A stretch of DNA of 64,000 nt from JADJOY01 sp016713535 [NCBI: Deltaproteobacteria bacterium] (GTDB taxonomy: Bacteria; JADJOY01). A model generated the notes under the pieces. That model saw nothing but the letters and a program-made list of their open reading frames with translations. It was not told where the DNA came from and ran no database searches. Below, one piece after another: positions 28,356-38,800 of this stretch. Position 1 is the stretch's first letter; each line of letters begins with the position of its first letter. The stretch covers positions 1-64,000 of the forward strand of contig JADJOY010000022.1 of assembly GCA_016713535.1 (NCBI GenBank), written 5' to 3'. The translations under genes and the position numbers were made by a program.

Positions 28356-28947
28356 TCAGCCTCGGCGGGCGCCGGCGCCCGCGCACGTACGCCGGATGAA
28401 GTTCGCGAGCAGCTCCATGCCGGACTCGGTCAGGATCGACTCCGGGTGGAACTGCACGCCCTCCACCAGGCCATCGGCCGTTCGCACGCCCATGATCTCG
28501 CCGTCCTCCCTCCGCGAGGTGATCGTCAGCTCGAGGCAACGTCGGCTCGGAGATCACCAGCGAGTGGTAGCGCGTCGCGCGAAACGGGTTGGGCAGCCCC
28601 TCGAACACGCCCGCTCCGTCGTGCGTGACCTGCGAGACCTTGCCGTGCATGAGCCTGCGGGCCCGCACGATCTCCGCTCCGTACGCGGCGCCGATCGACT
28701 GGTGCCCGAGGCACACGCCGAGCAGCGGGACCTGCCCGCGGACGCGCTCGATCAAGGCGACGCTGATGCCCGCCTCCTTGGGCGTGCACGGCCCCGGCGA
28801 GATCACGATCCGGTCGGGCGCGAGCCGCTCCACCTCGTCGACCCCGATCTCGTCGTTGCGCTTCACGACCACGTCCTCGCCGAGCTCGGCGAGGTACTGG
28901 ACCAGGTTCCAGGTGAACGAGTCGTAGTTGTCGATCATGAGGAGCAT
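28356..28947 (-). CDS. trpG: Anthranilate synthase glutaminase component (frame broken near 28536)
   Basis: TrpG supplies ammonia from glutamine to TrpE. The class I amidotransferase core is clear: [29 protein letters not shown] and the nucleophile Cys in [16 protein letters not shown]. After VISEPTLP the frame is broken near 28536. The alternative frame continues as [20 protein letters not shown] and then [13 protein letters not shown], carrying the catalytic His and Glu, and ends ..[14 protein letters not shown] with TGA at 28358. The restored length is about 196 residues, which is normal. Confidence 0.9.
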
Positions 28948-28948
28948 G

Positions 28949-30494
<1,546 letters not shown>

Positions 30495-30765
30495 CGTCGC
30501 TCGGGCGAGACGCACGGCCGGTGGACCCTGCACGGCTCGCAAAAAGACGGGAGTATACCCGCGCGACTCGGGTTGGCGATGCGGCGCGAGCGCGCGCGTC
30601 GGAGGCCGCGCCCAGGTCGGCCCGGCCCTGGCCCCGGCGCGCGCCGGGGCGACGCCGGCGGGCTCGCGCGAGCCGACTCGGGGGTGAGACCCGCACGAAT
30701 CGGCGGCGACGGCGCGCCGCGGCTCCACGCGCGGGCGGGGGGGGGCTCGAGCAGCCCTCCGAAAA
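30495..30765 (-). promoter_or_regulatory. Intergenic region before the trp operon, with a possible -10 box
   Basis: This 271-nt spacer separates the SPOR protein from trpE. On the minus strand a TATACT box (30557-30552) lies about 57 nt before the trpE start, followed by a T5 run, but no convincing -35 box is found 16-18 nt upstream. I see no Trp-rich leader peptide and no clear attenuator. The part near the SPOR stop contains a G9-10 run (about 30737-30746) and GC-rich imperfect hairpins. Confidence 0.35.
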
Positions 30766-31737
30766 TCACCGCGCCGACATCACCTCGGCGCCCCGGAAGC
30801 CCTCCGCGGCGAGCTTCTTCTGTGCAGCCTTCGCCTCGGCGGTCGTCTTGAACTTGCCGACCCGGACCCGGTACCAGGTGCCGTTCGGGAGCTCGACCTT
30901 GTTGATGTACGGCGTCGCGCCGTGAGCCCGGATCCGGGTCGCGAGCTGGTCAGCGTCGCTCTTGCTCTGGAGCGCGGCCACCTGCACGACGAAGCCCGGG
31001 CTGCCCTTGTCGGGCGTGCTCTGCGACTCCGGCGTGATCCGGAGCTGTCCGGAGCTCGCCGACGGCGCCGCTGGCTTGGTCGCGACGGGCGCCGCTGGCT
31101 TGGCGGCCGCGACCTTCGCTTCCTTGTCCGCCGCGGTCTCCTTCGGTGGCTTCGTCGCCTCGCCCGGCTTGGCCACCGCAGCCTTGGCAGCGGGCTCGGT
31201 CCCCGGCGCCGAATCGCGCGACGGGCTCGCCGCGCTCGCCTTGGCCGCACCCGCCGCACCGGGCGCGCTGCGGAAGATCGTGCAGTCGGGCCCGGGCTGC
31301 GGCGCTTCGGCCGGCACGCTCGCCGCCGCTCCGCCAGCGGGCTTCGACGCCGCCATCGGCGGCTCGTCACCCAGCGGCGCCGCCGAGCCGGCGCTCGCCC
31401 CACGCTCCTCGCCATGCGCCGGCTGGCCCGGCGGCTCGCGTCGTGGTCCGGGCGGCTCGGCCGTGGTGCCGGCGCGGGCGGCGGTCTCGACCTGCTTCGA
31501 ACCGAGCCCGTCGCGGTGGGCACCAGCGGCCCCCTCCGGACTGGCCTTGGCCTCGGACTTCGGATCGGGGAGCTTGACGGTCTCGCCACCGCGTTCGGGG
31601 CGCAACACGTCGAGCTCCCGACCGGCCTTCATGCCGAGCGCGAAGGCCAGCGCCACGACGACCAGCAGCCCCACCAGGAACCCAGCCGCCTTGAGCGGCG
31701 ACGTCCCCTGGGAGGCCGAACCCGAACGATGATCCAT
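30766..31737 (-). CDS. SPOR-domain inner-membrane protein
   Basis: SPOR domains bind denuded glycan strands of septal peptidoglycan, so the protein probably sits at the division site. The 323-residue product has one TM helix near residues 14-35 (LKAAGFLVGLLVVVALAFAL). A long low-complexity Ala/Pro/Lys-rich periplasmic linker follows. The C-terminal SPOR domain covers about residues 245-322 (GFVVQVAALQSKSDADQLA, GTWYRVRVGKFKTTAEA). The ATG at 31737 puts the TM helix close to the N-terminus and is preferred to the longer frame. Apart from the domain, the role is not known. Confidence 0.85.
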   Translation of the reverse strand: MDHRSGSASQGTSPLKAAGFLVGLLVVVALAFALGMKAGRELDVLRPERGGETVKLPDPKSEAKASPEGAAGAHRDGLGSKQVETAARAGTTAEPPGPRREPPGQPAHGEERGASAGSAAPLGDEPPMAASKPAGGAAASVPAEAPQPGPDCTIFRSAPGAAGAAKASAASPSRDSAPGTEPAAKAAVAKPGEATKPPKETAADKEAKVAAAKPAAPVATKPAAPSASSGQLRITPESQSTPDKGSPGFVVQVAALQSKSDADQLATRIRAHGATPYINKVELPNGTWYRVRVGKFKTTAEAKAAQKKLAAEGFRGAEVMSAR

Positions 31738-31862
31738 CTCGGTACCTCGCGAGCGAGCGTGCCAGCCGCGCCGTGCGGGTGATCGCGTCACGCGCTCCGC
31801 GATGCAGCGCGGGGCGCGCGACACCCGCGCGACGGATTCCTACCGGCTGCGGGACGGCGTCG

Positions 31863-32219
31863 TCAAGAGTCTCGGGGAGGAGAACCGATCGACATCTGCG
31901 CCGAGGTTGCGACCCGGATGCCGGTCTCGACCCGGAACGCAACGGTCTCGAACGCACCGACGTGGCCGGCCTCGCCGAGCGGCGCGGTCACCACCATCGA
32001 CGGCCGCGCGTCGCGCCGGATCGTGACGACCACCTGTGCGCCCTCCAGTGGGCGGTCGCTCAAGTTGAAGGCCCGACCCTCGACCACCAGCGTGCCGTCG
32101 GCGGCGATGGTGCGCAGCACGGGCCCATCCTGGAGCAGGCCCGCATCGGTCGATCCCGCGCAGCCACCGGCGACGAGCGCCGCCATCGCGAGCGCCGCCA
32201 CGAAGCCGCGGCTCCTCAT
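31863..32219 (-). CDS. Small lipoprotein of unknown function (FxLYD-like fold possible)
   Basis: This 118-residue product has a lipoprotein signal MRSRGFVAALAMAALVAGGC, with the Cys of the lipobox at residue 20. A small all-beta domain follows (VVEGRAFNLSDRPLEGAQV, VGAFETVAFRVETGI) whose pattern resembles the FxLYD domain seen in many small bacterial lipoproteins. The ATG at 32219 overlaps the stop of the upstream membrane protein gene (ATGA), so they are co-translated. A longer open frame extends upstream, but the lipobox fixes the start. Confidence 0.7.
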   Translation of the reverse strand: MRSRGFVAALAMAALVAGGCAGSTDAGLLQDGPVLRTIAADGTLVVEGRAFNLSDRPLEGAQVVVTIRRDARPSMVVTAPLGEAGHVGAFETVAFRVETGIRVATSAQMSIGSPPRDS

Positions 32220-33007
32220 CGACGGGGCCCTCGGTCTTCGGCCGGCTTGCGCGCCGCCTTGTCGAGAGGGATCACCTTGCCGCGAGGGGCGTCGCCCGCG
32301 GGGCGGGCCGCCGGGGCGGGCTCGCTTTCCTCGTCCTCGTGATCGCGGATGATCTGCCCCAGCAAACGGTGCTGGAGCTTGAGCGCACCGATCGCGTGCT
32401 CCTTCAGGTAGCCCTTCTCGAAGACCGTCACGCGATCGCGCCGCGCGAGCGACACCACCGTGAGCCATACCTGGAAGCTCAGGAACGCGAACAGCACCAG
32501 CTGGAAGAAGAGCCACGCCGGGTCGAGCACCGAGTGCTCGGCGATCCGCCGCCGATCGTGGACGATGCGGAGCTCTCCGCCCACGGTCTCCCCCGGCGCC
32601 CACAGCGGCACCGCCAAGGTCAGCTTGTGGAAGTCGCGCCGAAGCTGCACCGGCGGACGGGCGCTCGCGGTGCCGGTGCCCACTCCACCCGACGCCGCGC
32701 CCGCCGCGAAGGCCGGGTCGAGCTCCCACTCCTCGTTGGTCTCGCTCGGCGCGGGCGAGCGGCGCGCCAGATAATCGCTCAGGAACGCCTGACCGGCGGC
32801 GCGCGTGTGCTGGTCCGGATGCTCGCGAAAGAACCCTCGCACCTCGCGAGCGGCTTGCTCGCCGGCCATCCGGCTCTGAAGGACGACGCGCTGCTCCTCG
32901 CGATCGAGCTCCAGCCAACCGTTCGCGACCAGCAGCAGCACCACCATCAGCTCGCCAGCGACGAGCCCGATCGCCACCTTGCCGCGCCGGCCGAGCTTGA
33001 TCCGCAT
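32216..33007 (-). CDS. Two-helix membrane protein with a periplasmic domain, unknown function
   Basis: The 263-residue protein starts at ATG 33007. TM1 is near residues 11-30 (AIGLVAGELMVVLLLVANGW) and TM2 near 172-193 (LFFQLVLFAFLSFQVWLTVV). About 140 residues lie between them on the periplasmic side, including a small sensor-like beta segment LTLAVPLWAPGETVGGELRI. The cytoplasmic tail is basic and Pro/Ala-rich. The layout resembles the sensory half of a receptor without any output domain. It lies 5 nt after the XRE regulator gene and overlaps the lipoprotein gene, so the three likely form an operon. I do not recognise the family. Confidence 0.65.
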   Translation of the reverse strand: MRIKLGRRGKVAIGLVAGELMVVLLLVANGWLELDREEQRVVLQSRMAGEQAAREVRGFFREHPDQHTRAAGQAFLSDYLARRSPAPSETNEEWELDPAFAAGAASGGVGTGTASARPPVQLRRDFHKLTLAVPLWAPGETVGGELRIVHDRRRIAEHSVLDPAWLFFQLVLFAFLSFQVWLTVVSLARRDRVTVFEKGYLKEHAIGALKLQHRLLGQIIRDHEDEESEPAPAARPAGDAPRGKVIPLDKAARKPAEDRGPRR

Positions 33008-33012
33008 GCGGC

Positions 33013-33561
33013 TCACCCCACGCGCCGCCGGGCCGGATCGGCGAACGCCCGGACGCACTCCTGGATCTCGTCCTCGGGGCGATGGCGAAGCAACATCACC
33101 ACCATCCCCTCGAAGTCGCGGCGCGTGTCGGCATCGAGGCTGCGCACCAGCCGGATCAGCGCACGCTCCTGCGAGCTCAGCTCGAGGCCCTCGGCGGCTG
33201 CGGGCTCGAGCGAGCGGGTGTCGGCCCCCCACCCCTGGCGCTCGACGTAGTGCGCGAGCCGATCCCGGCGCGCGATCTCGCGGGCCTCCTCCAGGTCGAG
33301 CCCGAGGACTTCCGCGATCTGGTCGCAGCGGCGCTCGGTGGGCGCGTCGACGCGTCCCTTCTCGAGGAGGTGGATGTACGTGTTGGTGACTCCGATCTCC
33401 TGCGCCAGTCGCGCCTGGGAGAAACCTGCCTCCCTGCGTTTCCGCCGCAAGAATTCGCCGAAGCCCGCCACGCGTTCGTCCGCTCGAGTCGCGGTCGGCC
33501 CAGGACCGACCGCACGCCCAGGATAGACCCGTAACCCGGTCCCTGAGAAATCTTTGCTCAT
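33013..33561 (-). CDS. XRE-family helix-turn-helix transcriptional regulator
   Basis: The 182-residue protein carries a Cro/C1-type HTH at about residues 34-90: FLRRKRREAGFSQARLAQEI, then GVTNTYIHLLEKGRVDAPT. A helical C-terminal part follows, with SSQERALIRLVRSLDADTRR. The N-terminal ~25 residues are low-complexity and the start could be further in. It is divergent from the type II secretion operon and shares with it an AT-rich promoter zone, so it could regulate itself and the gsp genes. That is inference from position only. Confidence 0.8.
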   Translation of the reverse strand: MSKDFSGTGLRVYPGRAVGPGPTATRADERVAGFGEFLRRKRREAGFSQARLAQEIGVTNTYIHLLEKGRVDAPTERRCDQIAEVLGLDLEEAREIARRDRLAHYVERQGWGADTRSLEPAAAEGLELSSQERALIRLVRSLDADTRRDFEGMVVMLLRHRPEDEIQECVRAFADPARRRVG

Positions 33562-33583
33562 GGCTCGAGATTAAATCGTTCGC

Positions 33584-33613
33584 TTGACACAATCAACTAA
33601 TTTGCTTTATCAT
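33584..33613 (+). promoter_or_regulatory. Promoter of the type II secretion operon
   Basis: TTGACA (33584-33589) and TATCAT (33608-33613) are separated by 18 nt in an AT-rich island unusual for this window. The leader to the first gspC start at 33823 would be about 200 nt and contains no convincing gene. On the opposite strand the same island offers TTGATT and TTTAAT or TTAATC about 15-17 nt apart, 20-40 nt before the XRE gene. The two promoters would therefore overlap back to back. Confidence 0.6.
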
Positions 33614-33822
33614 CGGTCCATGCGCTGGAGAGACCTGGGCGAGCTGCATTGCGGGTCGCACTCTCCGCACGTAAGATGCCGCGCGGCCAAGGCGTTCTTA
33701 CCCTCCCTGGCCCACCGAAGCGCCTCACTTGCTGACCCCATCCGTCTCGTCACCGTCGATCGGTTCCCGAAACCGGCGCACGCCGGAAGCGGCTTCGCAC
33801 GCAGCCCGATCGGGAGTCGACG

Positions 33823-34707
33823 GTGAGGTACGTGGCGCTGGCCACCCGCGTGATCGCGTTCCTGGCCACGGCGGCGCTCGTGGGTGACGCATTGGCGACG
33901 GTCTTCTCCGGTGCGCTCGCTCCTCGCACGGGAGGTTTTCGCCCGGCGATCGCAGCGAAGGCGCGTCCGGGCGCGGAGCGCTTCATGACCGAGGCGCTCC
34001 CGGAGCGCTTCCGTCCCATCCTCCACCGCAACCTGTTCGGCGTGCTGTCGCAGCCGGTCAGCGAGCCCCCACCGAGCGTGGCGACGAAGTCGTCGCTCAT
34101 GGAGCGCTACGAGCTGGTCGGCACCGTGGTCGCCGCGAACCCCGTCGAGTCGCGCGCGGTGGTCCGCCCGCGAGGCAGCGACGGGGGCGCGCGGACCCTG
34201 CTCGCGGGTAGCGCGCTCGACGAGACCCGCGTGGTGCGGATCGAGCAGCGCCGCGTCGTGGTGGGCGCGAGCGGCAGGCTGGAAGCGCTCGCCTTCGAGC
34301 TCGACGCGACGGACGAGTCCGCCGCCGAGCCAGGCGCGGCTCCGGCGCCGACCTCGGCGCCCGACTCCGCGGTGACCCGCGCCGGTGACGGTACCTACGA
34401 GATCGAGGCCGAGACCTTCCGGCGCGTCGGCGCCGACCCGGCGCGGCTGATGCGGGACGCCAGCTTCGTGCCCAACACCGGCCGGACCGGCACCGACGGG
34501 TGGCGGGTCTTCGCGGTGAAGCCGGGCTCGCTGTTCGCGCAGCTCGGGCTGGTCGACGGTGACGTGGTGCGCGCGATCGACGCCACCCGGCTCTCGGGTC
34601 TCGACGCCACCCTCGCCGGCCTCACCGCGCTGCGCGACGCCCACGCCTTCGAGGTCACCGTCGAGCGCGGCCAGATCGAGCGCACGCTCCGCTACCGGGT
34701 GCGTTGA
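33823..34707 (+). CDS. gspC: Type II secretion protein GspC (first of two tandem copies)
   Basis: GspC links the inner-membrane platform to the secretin. The 294-residue product has a TM helix at residues 5-27 (VALATRVIAFLATAALVGDA). The homology region (HRNLFGVLSQPV, ERYELVGTVVAANPVESRAV) binds the secretin N0 domain. A C-terminal PDZ domain covers about residues 225-292 (GWRVFAVKPGSLFAQLGLVDGDVVRAID). The GTG at 33823 follows a GGGAG Shine-Dalgarno by 6 nt. The second gspC lies 122 nt downstream. The copies share layout and several motifs (RNLF, ELVGTVVA, PGSLF/RGSIF) but differ in much of the rest. Confidence 0.85.
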   Translation: MRYVALATRVIAFLATAALVGDALATVFSGALAPRTGGFRPAIAAKARPGAERFMTEALPERFRPILHRNLFGVLSQPVSEPPPSVATKSSLMERYELVGTVVAANPVESRAVVRPRGSDGGARTLLAGSALDETRVVRIEQRRVVVGASGRLEALAFELDATDESAAEPGAAPAPTSAPDSAVTRAGDGTYEIEAETFRRVGADPARLMRDASFVPNTGRTGTDGWRVFAVKPGSLFAQLGLVDGDVVRAIDATRLSGLDATLAGLTALRDAHAFEVTVERGQIERTLRYRVR

Positions 34708-34829
34708 ACCATGCACACGAGCACCGCCGCCAGCGCCACGAACCGATGCCCGCCCTCCCTGCGATCGCGCTGTCTCCCCGTTTCATTTCGCGGCGCTGAC
34801 TGCCACTCTTCCCGATTCGGGACCGAGAC

Positions 34830-35757
34830 ATGAAACGAGCGGCACGAATCGCGCGATGGGTGGCATTCGTGGTGACCGCGCTCGCGGCCGCCGACGTCGT
34901 CGCGTCGCTGGTGGCGGGCCGTCTCAGTCAGGGCATCTCGGTGGCGAGCGCGCCTGGCGCCGGCCAGCCGAGGCCGCACAAGCGCTTGCCCAAGAACGAA
35001 GCCGCATACGTCACCCCGATCGTGAAGCGCAATCTGTTCCGTATCGCCTCCCTCGAGGCTCCCGCGGAGAAGAAGCCGTCCGCCGAGGAGACCACCGGAC
35101 CGCTCCAGACCAGCTCGCTCGCGCAGCGCTTCGAGCTGGTGGGGACGGTGGTCGCGACCAACCGCGCCGAGTCGGTCGCCGTGGTGCAGGAGCGAGCCGG
35201 CGCCCAGGACTCGAAGATCTACCTGGTGGGCGAGAAGCTCGGTGACGAAGCGGACATCGTCGCCGTCGAGGCGACCCGCATCGTGCTTCGAGCTCAACGG
35301 ACGCAACGAGCAGATCGCGATCGAGCTCGAGGGCGACCAGCCGGGCGCGACCGCGCCGTTTCGCCCGGTGGGCGCCTCGGCGGTCTCCCCGCCTCCGCCG
35401 CCCGGCGCCGACGCCGAGGGAATCCGCCGCAACCCGGACGGCAGCTACACGCTCGACTCGCGCATGGTCGAGGGGCAGCTCGCCAACCTCTCGGAGCTCC
35501 TCACCCAGGCCCGCGCCGTCCCCAACTTCGAGGACGGCAAGACCAACGGCTTCCGGCTCTTCAGCATCAAGCGCGGCTCGATCTTCGATCAGATCGGGCT
35601 CCGCAACGGCGACGTGATCCGCAAGGTCAACTCGAACGAGCTCAACGATCCCGCGGTGGCGCTGAACGTGTTCCAGGAGCTGCGCAGCTCGCGCGACTTC
35701 CAGGTCACCGTGCTGCGCAACAACCACGAGGAGACGCTCTCCTACCAGGTGCGCTGA
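34830..35757 (+). CDS. gspC: Type II secretion protein GspC (second copy; frame broken near 35287)
   Basis: This has the same layout as the first copy: TM helix near residues 10-30 (VAFVVTALAAADVVASLVA), homology region VKRNLFRIASLEAP and RFELVGTVVATNRAESVAVV, and a C-terminal PDZ domain NGFRLFSIKRGSIFDQIGLRNGDVIRKVN. The frame changes near 35287, after ATRIVL. The other frame continues FELNGRNEQIAIELEGDQ and stops at 35757, giving about 308 residues. Without the correction the frame would run on into gspD, which argues for an error. The next gene, gspD, starts 83 nt downstream. Confidence 0.82.
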
Positions 35758-35840
35758 CGCTCGGCAGGCGTCGCGGCGTCGGTGACCCTCACCGATCCGG
35801 GGCCCGGGCACGAGCGAGTACTCACTCGAACGAGGTCGGA

Positions 35841-38800
35841 ATGCGAACGTGGATCCGCCCCTTCGCCGCCGCCGGCGGCCTTCTGGTCGTGCTGCTGGTA
35901 GGTCCGGGCATGGCCTTCGCCCAGGAGCCCGCGGCCGCCGAGCCCGCGGCCGCCGAGAACCCGGCGTGCTCCAAGCCGGACCCGAGCAAGAAGTACACGT
36001 TCAACTTCCACAAGATCGAGGTCGAGAAGCTCGCTGCGATCATCAACCAGATCACCTGCAAGCGGATCATCTTCGAGGAGAAGGTCCGCCAGAAGCTGAC
36101 GATCTTCTCGCAGGACGCGGTCACCGCCGAGGAGGCGTTCGAGCTCTTCCAGGCGGCGCTCGACGCGGGCGGGCAGTACACCCTGATCCCGTTCCGCGGC
36201 GGCTACAAGATCGTCCTGACCCGTGACTCCAAGGGCCTCGGCATCCCCACCTCGTCGGGGCGTGGCGATCCGTCGTCGGAGTCGATGATCGTCACCCAGA
36301 TGGTGCGGCTCAAATACGTCGACGCCGCCGAGCTCGCGCAGGTCTTCCAGCAGCTCATCTCGCGGGACGCGTCGATCGTGCCGTACCCGCCCACCAACAC
36401 CCTCATCATCACCGACACCGGCTCCAACATCCGCCGCCTCCTCGACATGGTCGCGGCGGTGGACGTCCAGGAGAGCGAGCAGCGCATCGAGGTGCTCACC
36501 CTCCAGTACGCGGCGGCCGCGGACATCGCGGAGAAGGTCGCGCAGATCCTCGCCGCCCCCGACGACGCCCAGTCGGGCGGGAACCGCACCATCCGCACGA
36601 CCCCCGGCACGCCGCGTCCGCCGACCCCGGGCGGCGTCCCGGGCGGTTCACCCGCCGAGTTCGAGATCTCGCCGGGCAAGCAGGCCAAGATCCTCCCCTA
36701 CGAGCGCACCAACTCGATCATCGTGGTGGCGGGTCAGGCCGAGATCGAGAAGGTCCGCGAGCTGGTGCGTCAGCTCGACTTCGACGCGCCGCCAGGCCGC
36801 GCGCACTTCAACGTCGTGCACCTGCGCTACGCGCGCGCCGACGAGATCGTCGAGGTCCTCGCCCAGCTCCTCGGCGGCGGTGGCGGCGGCGGAAGCGGCG
36901 GTTCGCGGAGCTCGCGCAGCCGCAGCCTGTCGGGCTCGTCGGGATTCGGCTCGTCGTCGAATCGCTTCGGCTCGAGCAGCCTCGGCGGCAGCAACGTCGC
37001 CGGCATCGGCTCGACGCTCGGCTCGGGCACCTCGTCGCTCAACCGCACGGAGGGCGGCACCGGTGTCAGCCGCGCCGCCGCGGAGGCGGGCGAGCAGTTC
37101 ACCGGGCAGGTCTCGGTGACCGCCGACCCGGCGACCAACTCGCTCCTGGTCTCCGCCTCCCCCGAGGACTTCCGGGTGCTCCGCCCGGTGATCGACGAGC
37201 TCGACGTGCGCCGCAAGCAGGTGTTCGTGGAGGCCGCGATCCTCGAGGTCGCACTCAACGACTCGCAGACGATGGGCGTGCAGATGTCCTCGATCGCCGG
37301 CGGCTCGAACGCGCTCGGCTTGATCCGGTCGAGCCTCGACCCGACCAGCCCGATCGGCGGCGTGCTCGCGGACCCCGTCAACAACTTTCCGCTCGGCTTC
37401 GGCGCGGCCATCACCTCGACGTATACCGTCCAGCTCCGCGACGCCGAGGGCAACGTCGTCGAGGTGCCTGCGGCCGCGGTGCTGATCCAGGCGCTCGCCG
37501 CGAACTCGAACGTCAACGTGCTGTCGACCCCGCACATCCTCACCACCGACAACGAGGAAGCGCAGATCGTCGTCGGCCAGCAGGTGCCCTTCCCGACCGG
37601 CACGGTGTTCTCGAACGGCGGCGTCAACCCGGTGCAGACCGTCGAGCGCCAGGACGTCGGCCTCACGCTGCGCATCACGCCGCAGATCAGCGACGCCGGC
37701 TACATCCGCCTCGACATCTTCCAGGAAGTCTCGGCCGTGGTGCCGTCCACGGACACCGAGGTCCTCACCAGCCTCGGCCCCACCACCACCAAGCGCTCGG
37801 CGGAGACCCGGGTGGTGGTGAAGGACGACCAGACGGTCGTGATCGGTGGCCTCATCCAGGACCGCCTCACCACCGTCGAGACCAAGATCCCCTACCTCGG
37901 CGACATCCCCTACCTGGGCTGGCTCTTCTCGACCAACACCGACCGTAACGAGAAGGTCAACCTGATGATCCTGCTCACGCCACGCGTGGTCCGCGAGGAC
38001 GAGGACGTCAACAAGATCAGCAACAACAAGCGCCAGGACACCGACGACTTCTACCAGGGCAGCCAGCAGGTCAACCCGCTCGAGAACTACATCGACCGCC
38101 TCCACGAGCAGTATCCGCCGCAGCGGCCCGCCGAGGTCCCCGAGCCGAAGGCGCTGATCTACACGCCGCCCCGCACCATCGATGGCCGCGACAACCAGGG
38201 CATCGAGGGCTCGACCTATTCGTCGCCCGGCGCGGCCCCCGGGGCGCCGATCCCGACCGGGCGCACGTCGGTCGGACCCGGAGCGGCGACCGCGCCTTCC
38301 GGCCGCACCTTGCCCGTTCCCGCGGCGCCGGTGATCCCACCGGCTTCGCCGCCACCGGCGGCGTCCACTCCGCCACCCGCGGCCCGCCTCGACGTCACCC
38401 CCGAGCCCGACCTGTCGAGGGCGGCGCCTCCACCGGCCGCGCGGCCTGCGTTCGACACCCGGGGCGCGGAAGCGCCGGTGCCGGCGCCCTCGTTCACGAC
38501 GCCCGCGCCCGAGGCGCGGAGCGAGCGCGCTGGCACGATCCGCGCTGCGCTCGGTCCCGTGCCCCCGCCCGGGTTCGAGTCGAGCCCACTCGAGCTCACC
38601 TTGCAGACCGCAGCCGCCAAGAACCAGCGGATCGTCGGGCTCCTGGTGTTCGTCGACGGTGATCTGGTGTTCTCGCGTCACGCCGACACCGGCGTGCTCG
38701 AGTCGCCTGCGCCGATCACCCTGTTCGTGAACGGTCTCCCGGCCGGTGACCACGAGGTCAAGATCTCGCTCGACGTCAGCGATCCCAGAAAGAAGTCCCA

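Noticed and set aside
30495-30765. Trp attenuator or leader peptide before trpE
   Set aside because: No short frame with tandem Trp codons and no alternative stem pair followed by a T-run was found. The single T5 run lies upstream of any credible hairpin.
33584-33826. 80-codon frame starting inside the gsp promoter
   Set aside because: Its start lies within the -35 box, there is no Shine-Dalgarno and no family resemblance. The region is better read as an untranslated leader.
35290-35840. Fusion of the second GspC to GspD
   Set aside because: The joined frame arises only from the frame break near 35287. In the corrected frame GspC ends at 35757, and GspD has its own Shine-Dalgarno and signal peptide at 35841.
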